From Clavelina lepadiformis (Eukaryota; Chordata; Ascidiacea; Aplousobranchia; Clavelinidae): 64,000 bases of DNA. Shown in pieces: positions 24,655 to 37,600 of this stretch (its first letter is position 1; every line of letters begins with the position of its first letter). A program made the translations under genes and the position numbers. Under the pieces are notes generated by a model that saw only the letters and a program-made list of their open reading frames with translations, had not been told where the DNA came from and ran no database searches. The stretch spans positions 19,406,001 through 19,470,000 of the forward strand of contig NC_135240.1 of the NCBI RefSeq assembly GCF_947623445.1. Direction: 5' to 3'.

Positions 24655-24747
24655 TGTAACCCACTTAGGTCGTTTATTATCAACCAGCGTAAATGACTTG
24701 TAACAACATTTATTATTTGCATTGATGTAGCTTTGTTTGTTTTTTAG

Positions 24748-26182
24748 GAAATGTGTTAAAAGAGATAATTGAGCCTTCTGGGACAGTGATTAATTCCAAA
24801 GCTTTTACCCTTGGTGATAAGACTCTGGATGCATTAGAACTGTGGACTGCTGAGTATCAAGAGTCTGATGCAATATTAATGGACAGTAAAAGTCTCCAGA
24901 TCTCCAATCTATTTGTGCAAGAGAGCGATGTCAATTAGATATAGTTGGAGAACTTAATGGAAGTGGTCGAGTAATCCTATCTGAAGAAGGTATTAACTTA
25001 GCACATGACCATATATGCATGCACGTTTTTGCACTGCTTGATTGATGATAACTTTCAGATCCGTTCCGTTCCCGGCAGTTTTGTGTCAGATAACGGGGAT
25101 TCCTGTTGTTCGGGGTTCGTATTAACGAGGTCTCACTGTAGTTGATATTTTAGCGGTGTTTTCTTAATTGAGCCAATGAGTAAAAATTTTGACTTGTCTC
25201 CAAAAATAAGTTTAGCATGAAGTCAATCTTTCAGAAAATGCATGTTAGCTAAACAATACCCTTAAAGTGGGCTGTGAGTTGCCCACCTCTGGTGTAAATA
25301 GGTTAATACATCAGAATTTGAAAACAGACCAATTGTGACCCAATTTTGTTTCAGTGAACACAGTCGTCACTGGTTCTTCAAAGCAAAAATGTTTGTGGAT
25401 GGAATAGAAAAGCCAAAATCGTTGTTTGAAATGGTTTCAGACACACTTGAAAACAGCAACAGGAACAACGTTATTGCTTTCAGTGATAATGGCAGTGCTA
25501 TACGTGGACAAAAAGTGGAAGATATAAACATTTTACATCCTGGACAGGCATCAGAAGCTTGTTTATTAACTAAACGTAAGTATGCAAACATTTTCAAGTT
25601 ATACAGATATTTTATGCTTAAATATTATTTTCATAAGTTTATGTTATTGATAAACAAGTCAAACAAATGCTGTCTACTGTATAAACAGTTGTGTATATTT
25701 TGTGTGTACACTGAATTATTATGTTTTTCAGACATTTAACCTTAACTGCTGAAACTCATAATTTTCCCACTGGTGTAGCTCCTTTTCCTGGGCAGCTACA
25801 GGTACCGGGGGCAGACAGAGAGATCAACATGCTATTGGAAGGGGAGCCGCAATAGTGGCAGGAACAGCAGGATATTGTGTTGGTAACCTTAACCTTAACC
25901 TTCCTTTTTATAAATTACCTTGGGAGGACAATGGAGAGTGGCCGCTCACTCAAAATTTAGCATCTGCTTCAAAAATCATCATTGATGCAAGCAATGGTGC
26001 CAGTGACAGCCAGTGCCAATGATGTTGATTGTGATGAAAGCAAGCCTGCTAAACTGTGCAAATATGATGAAAGCAAAAGGCATCCAGTAGACCTTGACCT
26101 ACATTTGGTACTGGGAAAGATGCCACAAAAAATGTATCATCTAATTTCAATTAAACAGACATTAACAGAATGGAGGTACTAA
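24748..26182 (+). pseudogene. scrambled PFAS (FGAM synthase) fragments, unit 1
   Basis: PFAS makes formylglycinamidine ribonucleotide in purine synthesis. Three pieces lie here out of order. 24748-24989 is a middle exon (GNVLKEII..., LGDKTLDALELWTAEYQES), frameshifted by one missing C near 24898. 25355-25575 is an earlier exon (HSRHWFFKAKMFVDG, DNGSAIRG). 25732 to ~26010 encodes AETHNFPTGVAPFPG, then VAGTAGYCVGNL, then IIIDASNGASD, with a one-base frame break after PFPG. That last piece is fused directly to a later exon (CDESKPAKLCKYDESK, VDLDLHLVLGKMPQK). In a normal PFAS the GNVLKE exon follows NGASD, so the order is rearranged and about two exons are lost from the main run. The phase across the intron 25576-25731 also does not fit. 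Confidence 0.85.
25061..25138. mobile_element. terminal fragment of a pogo-like MITE
   Basis: Read on the minus strand it begins CAGTGAGACCTCGTTAATAC, preceded by TA, a terminus typical of pogo/Tigger-derived MITEs. The other end is missing: the sequence is cut where it meets the PFAS acceptor TTTCAGAT at 25060. Equivalents lie at the same place in each unit (for example 33515-33592). Units 2-5 carry CTCTAG where unit 1 has the canonical CTGTAG. Confidence 0.5.
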
Positions 26183-29100
26183 GCATGTTCTACAGCTGAT
26201 TAATATAACCTCTAATCATGGTTTGTAGTGTAAGGACTTTTTTGTGTCGCTAATCTATCTATCTTTCATCCTGCAGTGCTATTAATTTCGATTGCCCTTC
26301 TTCGGAAGTCGTTCATAATTATAAACCAGAATGAATTAACTCTCTCAAATGATACAGGGATGCTGTTGCTTCTTTGAAATATGAACATGATTGCAATTCA
26401 ATGCCGACTGGCATTTGCTGGCGCATTGTCAAGTTCTTGTGTGTGTTGCCGTTGCTATTCTGCGTCTCGCTCCCAACTACTTCCAAGTACATCAGTACTA
26501 AAAATTGTGATTGATCGTTTTGTTGATTTTGACGTATGACGTATTATTACATAACAAACCAAGCTTTGAAATTTAGTGTACTTGGTGACCAAAGTGGAAA
26601 TTGCGTTTTGTGAGGCTTCTATTCGAAGGCGGCTTCTATTTTTATTACATGAAGTACCGGTAGTGTTGATTAGGTGACAATAAAATTCTGCGCTTACTTT
26701 TGACAAAAAGGTTTTATTTTATTACTATCCGATCACTACTGTAATGTGACAACTGCTGTTTTTTGCATGTGCAAGCTCTCAATGACAGCCTTTATGTTAC
26801 ACTGAAACGATTTCATCATTGTATTCTGTGGCTTCTATGCGAGGGCGGCTTCTATTGTTTAGTTTTAATCAAATCGTGCGGTTTCTATTTAAGAAAATAC
26901 GGTAGTGGAAATTGCTTCCTCCAAGAAAGACTTAAGACAACTTTTCTGTAACAATCAATCACCACGGCTGTGTTGGCAACTGATGCACTCGACATAATGA
27001 GTGAACATAAAAATATTATTTCGCGCACTTGACCCACCTTCACCTTTCATGGTTTGCTTTTAAACGTTCCTTGTGTCATTCAAACCTTGCTTTAGGTTTC
27101 ACGAACTGGGCGTGAGGATTGTCCTTAAAACTAGTGACGGAGCGAAAATCGACTTCGGCATCACAGCGGAACCAAATACATCACTGCAAGCAAGTTGCAA
27201 CCGGGAACTGAACTCGCCGCTTTCACGGCAAGGTTCGAGACCAAAGTGGAAATTGCAATCTTCTGCCTTCGCAGTAAGATTTGGGATATAACTGGGCGGA
27301 CCAAGACAAAATCGTACCAACACAATAGATTTTGAAACTCTGGCTTGGCCAAACAGGTCTGTGGAGTGGTGACAGGAGTTCACTCTCTGCAAGACCTAAC
27401 TATTGTCAAATGGCTTTCTCGGCACGATTTGGAGCGAGCCAATAACTTTGCCAACAAGGCTTAACTGAAAGAGGAACCAAGAGTCGATTGCCGCCACGGC
27501 AGGATTTAAAACCGAGCAATGCAACAGCAGCGGAACTGGAAAAAAACAGGAATTCTCGTCAAAAGAAAATACTGTTAACCTCGAACAAGGCAAACAGCTG
27601 TATAATGCACTCTGTAGGACGCAAACGAATTTGCAAGGGTTGTAAACATGTAAGAACCGCCCGCGGCTAGCGTGAGTCTCTTTCAGGTGGTAAATACGAT
27701 TTCAAACACTAAAGCACAAGTCCAACACAAAACAACGATTGCAATCGGTGGCTACACCACAACCGGTAATGCGCCAACTGATATGAAGTCAGCGACAACG
27801 AAACGATGCTGAGCAATTAAGATTGTCACGATTGAACGAAAAGCGTTTCTCACGCGACGTCCTTAAAGGTGATTAGGCCACAGATTCATAACAACCTATT
27901 AAACAGCGGGTCTAGCTTATGGCTACAATTCTACATTACATTGCAATTATAATGTTAAAAACAAACAACAGAATATTCAATAAATTTATAGCAGCTCTAA
28001 CTGCACTAGCTTTGTGTTGTTCGCTTTAACGATTATAATTAAGGACTTGCAGCTCATCTCTGTACAATCGCTGTAAGTTTAGTGACCTGACCTACTTCAC
28101 TTGCTTCATCCAGCTTGTATTGATCGTGACGAACAAAAGATCTTGTCGCTAGCAGCAGCTGTTTTTATCAATCATTGCAAACAGCTGTCACTTGGACAAG
28201 GCCGCACACTTTCAAGATTTTCGTTTCAGTTAGCAGATTATGATAAACTCGGCATATATTGAACGTAAAATCTTGACAATCTGCTCTTATGAAGAAGTTT
28301 AATGCGACTTCAAACTCGAACTTAATGCGATTCGTTCAACTATTTCTGCATCACGCCCTTTAGAAAGAATTATTGTGACGTTTCTGCCGGCTGACTTTAT
28401 GTCGAAGCAATCGTTCTAAAATTAACAAGACGTTGTATTGCTTAAAATAACTTTAAAGTAAATCAAACTTTGCACCACGACCGCGCTTCTTATGAAAAAC
28501 AAACCTCATTTTATTTCCTCTGCTCTCTCACACGTGCGAATGTCCTTTGACGTAAATGTTTGAATTGGAACCAAAATTGTGGGCGACCCAATCAAGACAA
28601 TATTTAGAGCGAGAGTCGTGGCCACAAAACCAAAGCGATCGATGAATGGCGGCCACAGAACACAAAGAAAAGTTCGATAATTTCATAATAATAAAAATTA
28701 ACGATTAAAAAACACATTTTAACTGTCGCTTACCAGGTGAGGGAACGCCTGAAAGAAGCAAAATGGCGAAAATTCTAACCTTGGAGGGCGATTTTATTTT
28801 TTAAGAGTTTTCTGTTTCCATTGTCTTCCAAGTTGTGATTTTATGATTATGATTCTGTTACTTGGCAAAATGGCGGAAATCCTAATCTAGCTTGCAAAAC
28901 CTTGTTTGCTCCGACTCTGCTCTAATCTAATCTAAATTTCTTTTTGTCAAAAATGCTGGTTCGTTTTTGATGGTTCTTCAAGAATTTTCAGTCGGTCCCA
29001 GTACTCAGTACTTTCCACGTGATTATTTCAACATTTTAACAAGTATTCATATGTTTTCAAAATACATGTTAATTAATCCTTAAAGCCAAATTTAGTATCC

Positions 29101-29683
29101 GTTGATCTTCATTAATATAGAAATGTCAAATAAAATTGCAAGCGGTTAATGTTACATATGTTTTGACCTTTAGTCACCTTTACCGGGGGCATAATAGCGA
29201 ACAAACATTGCATTTGCAGCAGCATCTTTTACACAAAAAGTACCGAACACCGACAAAACACCGAACTACTTTTTAAAAATAGCATCGAATACCGGAACCT
29301 TCGGTACATTTTTTGCCAAGAAGCTACGCGAGCAAGCGAAGCAGCGAAATGGCAAATAAATATATTAATACATTGATTTATAATTCTAACAACTTCATCT
29401 TGATCGTGCTCTTCCCAATTTACAGGCTGCGCGAGGGAAGATGCGGTGTTTCCAGCTTTCGATTTCTCGTGCTCAAACGAGCGACATCAACCCATTGTTA
29501 ATTGAGGACGTATTTATAGGTCGGCCTCGGATTAACCTAAAAAGAGAACAAAAGAATTTGGTCAGCCACAAAGACAAGAAAAACGATGAATTGACGTTTA
29601 ATTGGTTCACGCAGCCAACTCATTATTTCACGTCATTAGCGTCGGATTGAGTTTTTAGTTTCGATTCTCGACTCTCTCTCTTG
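26183..29683. other. right-hand part of the array unit, no gene recognised
   Basis: About 3.5 kb with no recognisable protein. It includes two blocks of GGCGGCTTCTATT-type sequence (26625-26645 and 26840-26860), a more GC-rich part at 27080-27680 with short overlapping frames on both strands, and an AT-rich remainder. A frame at 29441-29650 (69 codons, after an acceptor-like TTTACAG) is kept in units 1-4, but the DNA around it is equally conserved, so this is not evidence of coding. Confidence 0.45.
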
Positions 29684-31289
29684 ACATGTGTGACCTAGTT
29701 TATCCTCTGTTTGACTTAACACCGGCCATTATTCCAACACAAAGTTAATTGACCTGAGAATGTCTGCACGATCAGTCTTTGTGCCAAGATGTTGCTGCCA
29801 GTGTGTGGGGTCGAAAACTGTCAGGAAATGAACGTCATTTGGAGATTCCACTTCCCACGAAACTGACCAGTATTTTATGATGAGTATTTTAGCCTTTTCA
29901 GTTTGGTGCAGAAACAATAGTAATAGAGCAGAGATGCAGTAAGATCTTGTAGCAATAAACGATTGAAAATGCTTTTATTTGTCATGCGCAGAAGAACATG
30001 ACGGTGATGAAAGGTATTTTTAAAACAATTCTACATTTATGAATGACAAGTGAACGTTTCAATTTCAAATCAAGTCTCATTGTTGGTCAGTTGTGTTTTT
30101 GCTGCAGTAAAAGTGTAAAAGGTTTGTGACGTAATAAAAAGTGTAAATTTAAATGATTTATTAAGCGCTGAATCATTAAATTTTAATATGCTTCCATTTA
30201 CCGATTCATTGACGCATTGAGTTGTCTTCCATATTTTCCTTTTCTTAATCTGATTGACCCAACTGTGGTTTTAACTGAAACAATTATACGAAGTAAATGA
30301 AAGTTAAAAGTTTATTATAATCTTATATTTTGCTCGAGGGAAACTCATTAGAATGGAAGCGATTTATGACGTTTTTTCTTGCCGTTGTGCGTGACCAAAT
30401 TGTTAATCTGACGCTGACCTGCTTATACGGACTCGATTGCTAATAAGCTTGTTCGCACCTTTGTTTTTTCACTGAAATAATCTGAGCACAAGCAGTGGAA
30501 CTGTTGAGAAACATTACAGCTTGTTTCGTGCAATTTTTTGTTTCGGTTTCTCTGCTTCAAGAATTAATAAAAATTCAGGGATGGCTTGCAGTGGGAATCC
30601 TGTTGTTTCAGCTTTACCACCAAACTTGGTTTCGCACCGTCGTAACTTTGAAAGTTGACTGTTAAAGCTTAACTAACGCTCAGTTCGTCCAACTTATCCG
30701 GGCATACTATCAATATGTTTTGTAGCTAAATTTTAAGTTTGGGCGTAGCCAGAATAAAGTGATATCAAAGATGGTGCTAGTTTAATCTTCCAATAAACAA
30801 TATCGATTTGGTGTAAAAGAACAGACTGAGTGGTCTAACTTGTTCATTTTGTGTCACTTTTGAAGAGCAAATTTTTTATGCTGGCCCTGAATTTCTTCCG
30901 ATCGCTTAGAAACTTAGACTGCTAAACTACTACTACTACTACTAAACTTAGACTTACTTAGAAAACACTTAGAAAGATGAAGTTGTTGGACTTATGAATC
31001 AATGCATTAATATATTTATTTACCATCTCATAGCACACCTGGTGAAGCAAGCTAATGCTTGTGTCGACTAAAATCAACTTTGCAATTTGACAAATTTGAG
31101 TTTATGGAAGCAATTTATGAAAAAAAATGTTTTAGTTAAGTTAAAGTTACATTAAAAATTTGTAAATAAAAAAAAATTACTTTTTTACAGACTTTATATA
31201 CATTTCACATAATGAATAGTAAAAATCCATTAACTCTGTATGACTAGGGAAGAAAATTAATTATTGCAATTCGTTTATATGAAAGTGTA

Positions 31290-33108
31290 TTGCGAAAGAA
31301 AAGTATTTCCTCTGTCAACAAATTCTTTTATGAGTTCTTCACCAGCAAACATTTGCCCGAACCAGTTATAACAGATCTGGTAAAGGTCTTTATACTGGTC
31401 GTACATGGACGTATTGACATTCCAGATACGCCATGCTGTTGTTTAAAAGAATGTAAGACAAACAGAAACGGAAAAGACACCACGCAAGCATCGAGCTATT
31501 TAAAGATCTGTAAAAGGACAACCTGTAACATGAAATTTCAGAAGTGGTCATAAGAAATATTGAGAACTTGCATCCATATTTTAATGCTCACATGGACTGG
31601 AAGAAAGTTTTCACCTTTGTCCATCATAGAAGATTCGCCTATCACTTTCGGCTTTTTATACACACCAAGAGAATTGGTGTACAAATATGTTTTCGAAGGC
31701 TTTCTGGTTTCAAACAACATTTGGAAAGATAACATTCGGTCGATGCGAGTTAAGCGCCGTTCCGGCGAAAAAGAATATTTACCACCACGTCACTTCCGGT
31801 CATGGTATATATTTCCAAGACTAAAAAACATAATAAAGGAAAGAAGAGAGAGGTTAGATTTGGACTTAGAGCGGCACCATGCAAGCGCGTTGAGTACAGC
31901 ACAAACTTTAAATATTCTGTTGGACACACTTTGTGGTTTTTCTCCCGAATATGCAAAATCACAGGATTCTCAAACTGGTAAATTAATTTTATATTTTCTG
32001 GCTTTAAAATATATTTGAAATGCGAACTTTATCTCTGATATTCCGAAAAAATCAAAATTATTTTTCAGCTAACTTTTCAACCACTGCCCCATCCATACAT
32101 CTGGAAATGTGTTCGTGGGAGCCATGCAATTATATTTTTTTTTAGTTTTACAACAATCTATTCTATAAGGTTTGGTTTTACGTACAGCTAACATCATTTC
32201 TATCAGGTAATTTTCATTTACCAATTTTTTAGGAAGTTTCTTTTTAGCATCTATATTCTAAAGTGCAAGTAGAAATAACACAATATAATGAAATGGTCAA
32301 TATGTTAAAAATCAAGTTTATTTTTATTGCTTTCTTTGGTAACATTAATTTGATGACATTTTTTTATAAACAGTTTCGATCATTTCTGTGATGTGATAGA
32401 AACAATTCTACAACGCTTATCTTTTCCCACTAATGTTCTTCAACTTCTTATCAATGTATCTAACCCAAGGGAAATTTTCGAACGAAAAGATTTATTGCTT
32501 CAGCTATCTCGATTGAAAAAGATTTCTCTTGAGATTTCGTACTGGTAGAAAGTAAAGTTTTCAATTTTCGAGGTAAGTATATACAACTTTCACGTTTTAT
32601 ATATTTTTACAATGAAAGTAGCCTATAAGTTGTAATATCAATGCAGCCAAGTTCACATCACCCTGATCTATGTGGATGTATTTAGACCGCCATCCTATGG
32701 AATGATTTATTCTTCAAATGGCCGCACTTACAATCCATCGAGCTGAGCGGGGTACAAATGAGTTTTGAACAAACTTAACGCTGACAGTTGCTCCGCAAAC
32801 AATCTTGTTCGTTTCCCAAAGTCGTTGCTTTCACTGGAATTAGCTGATGGAAGTGTCACAGCAGATTTCCTTGATTGGTTGTCCACTTGCTGCCAAGAAA
32901 TCTGTCAATCAAACCCAACCAAAATATTTTTGAGAGAACTGACGCTTTCTTACGAAACTTGCCTTGCTAATGACTTGAACGTGTGGTAAGTTTCCTTTCC
33001 TTATTGGACAAATCGTTGATGAACTTGCACAAGGTCACCCTCAACCATTGCGGTCTAACTGACGACCAATCACGGCATTTGACCGATTTGGTCAAATCGA
33101 AAAAATAG
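31290..33108 (+). pseudogene. leucine-rich-repeat gene fragment, unit 2
   Basis: Copy of the LRR fragment at 22837-24654 with the same stops and frame breaks. In addition, a T-run at ~32360 is one base longer (seven T), which breaks the frame ahead of FDHFCDVIETI; unit 5 shares this. Confidence 0.6.
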
Positions 33109-33201
33109 TGTAACCCACTTAGGTCGTTTATTATCAACCAGCGTAAATGACTTGTAACAACATTTATTATTTGCATTGATGTAGCTTTGTTTGTTTTTTA
33201 G

Positions 33202-34629
33202 GAAATGTGTTAAAAGAGATAATTGAGCCTTCTGGGACAGTGATTCATTCCAAAGCTTTTACCCTTGGTGATAAGACTCTGGATGCATTTGAACTGTGGA
33301 CTGCTGAGTATCAAGAGTCTGATGCAATATTAATGGACAGTAAAAGTCTCCAGATCTCCAATCTATTTGTGCAAGAGAGCGATGTCAATTAGATATAGTT
33401 GGAGAACTTAATGGAAGTGGTCGAGTAATCCTATCTGAAGAAGGTATTAACTTAGCACATGACCATATATGCATGCACGTTTTTGCACTGCTTGATTGAT
33501 GATAACTTTCAGATCCGTTCCGTTCCCGGCAGTTTTGTGTCAGATAACGGGGATTCCTGTTGTTCGGGGTTCGTATTAACGAGGTCTCACTCTAGTTGAT
33601 ATTTTAGCGGTGTTTTCTTAATTGAGCCAATGAGTAAAAATTTTGACTTGTCTCCAAAAATAAGTTTAGCATGAAGTCAATCTTTCAGAAAATGCATGTT
33701 AGCTAAACAATACCCTAAAGTGGGCTGTGAGTTGCCCACCTCTGGTGTAAATAGGTTAATACATCAGAATTTGAAAACAGACCAATTGTGACCCAATTTT
33801 GTTTCAGTGATCACAGTCGGCGCTGGTTCTTCAAAGCAAAAATGTTTGTGGATGGAATAGAAAAGCCAAAATCGTTGTTTGAAATGGTTTCAGACACACT
33901 TGAAAACAGCAACAGGAACAACGTTATTGCTTTCAGTGATAATGGCAGTGCTATACGTGGAGAAAAAGTGGAAGATATAAATATTTTACATCCTGGACAG
34001 GCATCAGAAGCTTGTTTATTAACTAAACGTAAGTATGCAAACATTTTCAAGTTATACAGATATTTTATGCTTAAATATTATTTTCATAAGTTTATGTTAT
34101 TGATAAACAAGTCAAACAAATGCTGTCTACTGTATAAACAGTTGTGTATATTTTGTGTGTACACTGAATTATTATGTTTTTCAGACATTTAACCTTAACT
34201 GCTGAAACTCATAATTTTCCCACTGGTGTAGCTCCTTTTCCTGGGCAGCTACAGGTACCGGGGGCAGACAGAGAGATCAACATGCTATTGGAAGGGGAGC
34301 CGCAATAGTGGCAGGAACAGCAGGATATCGTGTTGGTAACCTTAACCTTCCTTTTTATAAATTACCTTGGGAGGACAATGGAGAGTGGCCGCTCACTCAA
34401 AATTTAGCATCTGCTTCAAAAATCATCATTGATGCAAGCAATGGTGCCAGTGACAGCCAGTGCCAATGATGTTGATTGTGATGAAAGCAAGCCTGCTAAA
34501 CTGTGCAAATATGATGAAAGCAAAAGGCATCCAGTAGACCTTGACCTACATTTGGTACTGGGAAAGATGCCACAAAAAATGTATCATCTAATTTCAATTA
34601 AACAGACATTAACAGAATGGAGGTACTAA
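33202..34629 (+). pseudogene. scrambled PFAS fragments, unit 2
   Basis: Same order and lesions as in unit 1: GNVLKE exon from 33202, HSR-WFF exon 33808-34028 (here reading DHSRRWFF), then AETHNFPTGVAP and the NGASD-to-CDESK fusion up to 34629. The one-base losses in the GNVLKE exon and after PFPG are shared. Confidence 0.85.
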
Positions 34630-37600
34630 GCATGTTCTACAGCTGATTAATATAACCTCTAATCATGGTTTGTAGTGTAAGGACTTTTTTGTGTCGCTAA
34701 TCTATCTATCTTTCATCCTGCAGTGCTATTAATTTCGATTGCCCTTCTTCGGAAGTCGTTCATAATTATAAACCAGAATGAATTAACTCTCTCAAATGAT
34801 ACAGGGATGCTGTTGCTTCTTTGAAATATGAACATGATTGCAATTCAATGCCGACTGGAATTTGCTGGCGCATTGTCAAGTTCTTGTGTGTGTTGCCGTT
34901 GCTATTCTGCGTCTCGCTCCCAACTACTTCCAAGTACATCAGTACTAAAAATTGTGATTGATCGTTTTGTTGATTTTGACGTATGACGTATTATTACATA
35001 ACAAACCAAGCTTTGAAATTTAGTGTACTTGGTGACCAAAGTGGAAATTGCGTTTTGTGAGGCTTCTATTCGAAGGCGGCTTCTATTTTTATTACATGAA
35101 GTACCGGTAGTGTTGATTAGGTGACAATAAAATTCTGCGCTTACTTTTGACAAAAAGGTTTTATTTTATTACTATCCGATCACTACTGTAATGTGACAAC
35201 TGCTGTTTTTTGCATGTGCAAGCTCTCAATGACAGCCTTTATGTTACACTGAAACGATTTCATCATTGTATTATGTGGCTTCTATGCGAGGGCGGCTTCT
35301 ATTGTTTAGTTTTAATCAAATCGTGCGGTTTCTATTTAAGAAAATACGGTACTGGAAATTGCTTCCTCCAAGAAAGACTTAAGACAACTTTTCTGTAACA
35401 ATCAATCACCACGGCTGTGTTGGCAACTGATGCACTCGACATAATGAGTGAACATAAAAATATTATTTCGCGCACTTGACCCACCTTCACCTTTCATGGT
35501 TTGCTTTTAAACGTTCCTTGTGTCATTCAAACCTTGCTTTAGGTTTCACGAACTGGGCGTGAGGATTGTCCTTAAAACTAGTGACGGAGCGAAAATCGAC
35601 TTCGGCATCACAGCGGAACCAAATACATCACTGCAAGCAAGATGCAACCGGGAACTGAACTCGCCGCTTTCACGGCAAGGTTCGAGACCAAAGTGGAAAT
35701 TGCAATCTTCTGCCTTCGCAGTAAGATTTGGGATATAGCTGGGCGGACCAAGACAAAATCGTACCAACACAATAGATTTTGAAACTCTGGCTTGGCCAAA
35801 CAGGTCTGTGGAGTGGTGACAGGAGTTCACTCTCTGCAAGACCTAACTATTGTCAAATGGCTCTCTCGGCACGATTTGGAGCGAGCCAATAACTTTGCCA
35901 ACAAGGCTTAACTGAAAGAGGAACCAAGAGTCGATTGCCGCCACGGCAGGATTTAAAACCGAGCAATGCAACAGCAGCGGAACTGGAAAAAAACAGGAAT
36001 TCTCGTCAAAAGAAAATACTGTTAACCTCGAACAAGGCAAACAACCGTATAATGCACTCTGTAGGACGCAAACGAATTTGCAAGGGTTGTAAACATGTAA
36101 GAACCGCCCGCGGCTAGCGTGAGTCTCTTTCAGGTGGTAAATACGATTTCAAACACTAAAGCACAAGTCCAACACAAAACAACGATTGCAATCGGTGGCT
36201 ACACCACAACCGGTAATGCGCCAACTGATATGAAGTCAGCGACAACGAAACGATGCTGAGCAATTAAGATTGTCACGATTGAACGAAAAGCGTTTCTCAC
36301 GCTACGTCCTTAAAGGTGATTAGGCCACAGATTCATAACAACCTATTAAACAGCGGGTCTAGCTTATGGCTACAATTCTACATTACATTGCAATTATAAT
36401 GTTAAAAACAAACAACAGAATATTCAATAAATTTATAGCAGCTCTAACTGCACTAGCTTTCTGTTGTTCGCTTTAACGATTATAATTAAGGACTTGCAGC
36501 TCATCTCTGTACAATCGCTGTAAGTTTAGTGACCTGACCTACTTCACTTGCTTCATCCAGCTTGTATTGATCGTGACGAACAAAAGATCTTGTCGCAAGC
36601 AGCAGCTGTTTTTATCAATCATTGCAAACAGCTGTCACGTGGACAAGGCCGCACACTTTCAAGATTTTCGCTTCAGTTAGCAGATTATGATAAACTCGGC
36701 ATATATTGAACGTAAAATCTTGACAATCTGCTCTTATGAAGAAGTTTAATGCGACTTCAAACTCGAACTTAATGCGATTCGTTCGACTATTTCTGCATCA
36801 CGCCCTTTAGAAAGAATTATTGTGACGTTTCTGCCGGCTGACTTTATATCGAAGCAATCGTTCTAAAATTAACAAGACGTTGTATTGCTTAAAATAACTT
36901 TAAAGTAAATCAAACTTTGCACCACGACCGCGCTTCTTATGAAAAACAAACCTCATTTTATTTCCTCTGCTCTCTCACACGTGCGAATGTCCTTTGACGT
37001 AAATGTTTGAATTGGAACCAAAATTGTGGGCGACCCAATCAAGACAATATTTAGAGCGAGAGTCGTGGCCACAAAACCAAAGCGATCGATGAATGGCGGC
37101 CACAGAACACAAAGAAAAGTTCGATAATTTCATAATAATAAAAATTAACGATTAAAAAACACATTTTAACTGTCGCTTACCAGGTGAGGGAACGCCTGAA
37201 AGAAGCAAAATGGCGGAAATTCTAACCTTGGAGGGCGATTTTATTTTTTAAGAGTTTTCTGTTTCCATTGTCTTCCAAGTTGTGATTTTATGATTATGTT
37301 TCTGTTACTTGGCAAAATGGCGGAAATCCTAATCTAGCTTGCAAAACCTTGTTTGCTCCGACTCTGCTCTAATCTAATCTAAATTTCTTTTTGTCAAAAA
37401 TGCTGGTTCGTTTTTGATGGTTCTTCAAGAATTTTCAGTCGGTCCCAGTACTCAGTACTTTCCACGTGATTATTTCAACATTTTAACAAGTATTCATATG
37501 TTTTCAAAATACATGTTAATTAATCCTTAAAGCCAAATTTAGTATCTGTTGATCTTCATTAATATAGAAATGTCAAATAAAATTACAAGCGGTTAATGTT

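Larger units (their letters stand above)
21224..29683 (+). repeat. tandem array unit 1 (~8.46 kb)
   Basis: First of five head-to-tail units. Unit boundaries are set at the sequence ACATGTGTGACCTAGTTTATC, which recurs at 21224, 29684, 38131, 46551 and 54986. From ~22.0 kb onward this unit is nearly identical to the others, but its first ~600 bp are visibly diverged, for example at 21380-21410 and 21725-21775, which suits the edge of an array. Each unit carries an LRR gene fragment and then PFAS fragments, both on the plus strand. Confidence 0.95.

Noticed and set aside
24706..24730. Tandem AACCTT motifs (also 25885-25905) as telomere-like repeats
   Set aside because: Only two or three imperfect hexamers are present, inside PFAS-derived coding sequence (GGTAACCTTAACCTT); too short to mean anything. 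The 24706 site shows none at all.
27099..27392. Minus-strand 97-codon frame repeated in units 1-4
   Set aside because: It overlaps open frames on the other strand in a GC-richer patch, and its conservation equals that of the surrounding noncoding unit sequence, so there is no sign of selection on the protein.
29729..29917. Minus-strand 62-codon frame near the unit boundary (FDPTHWQQHLGTKTDRAD)
   Set aside because: It looks protein-like and partly survives in the diverged unit 1 copy, but unit 1 carries indels through its first half, no start or splice sites are convincing, and I recognise no family.
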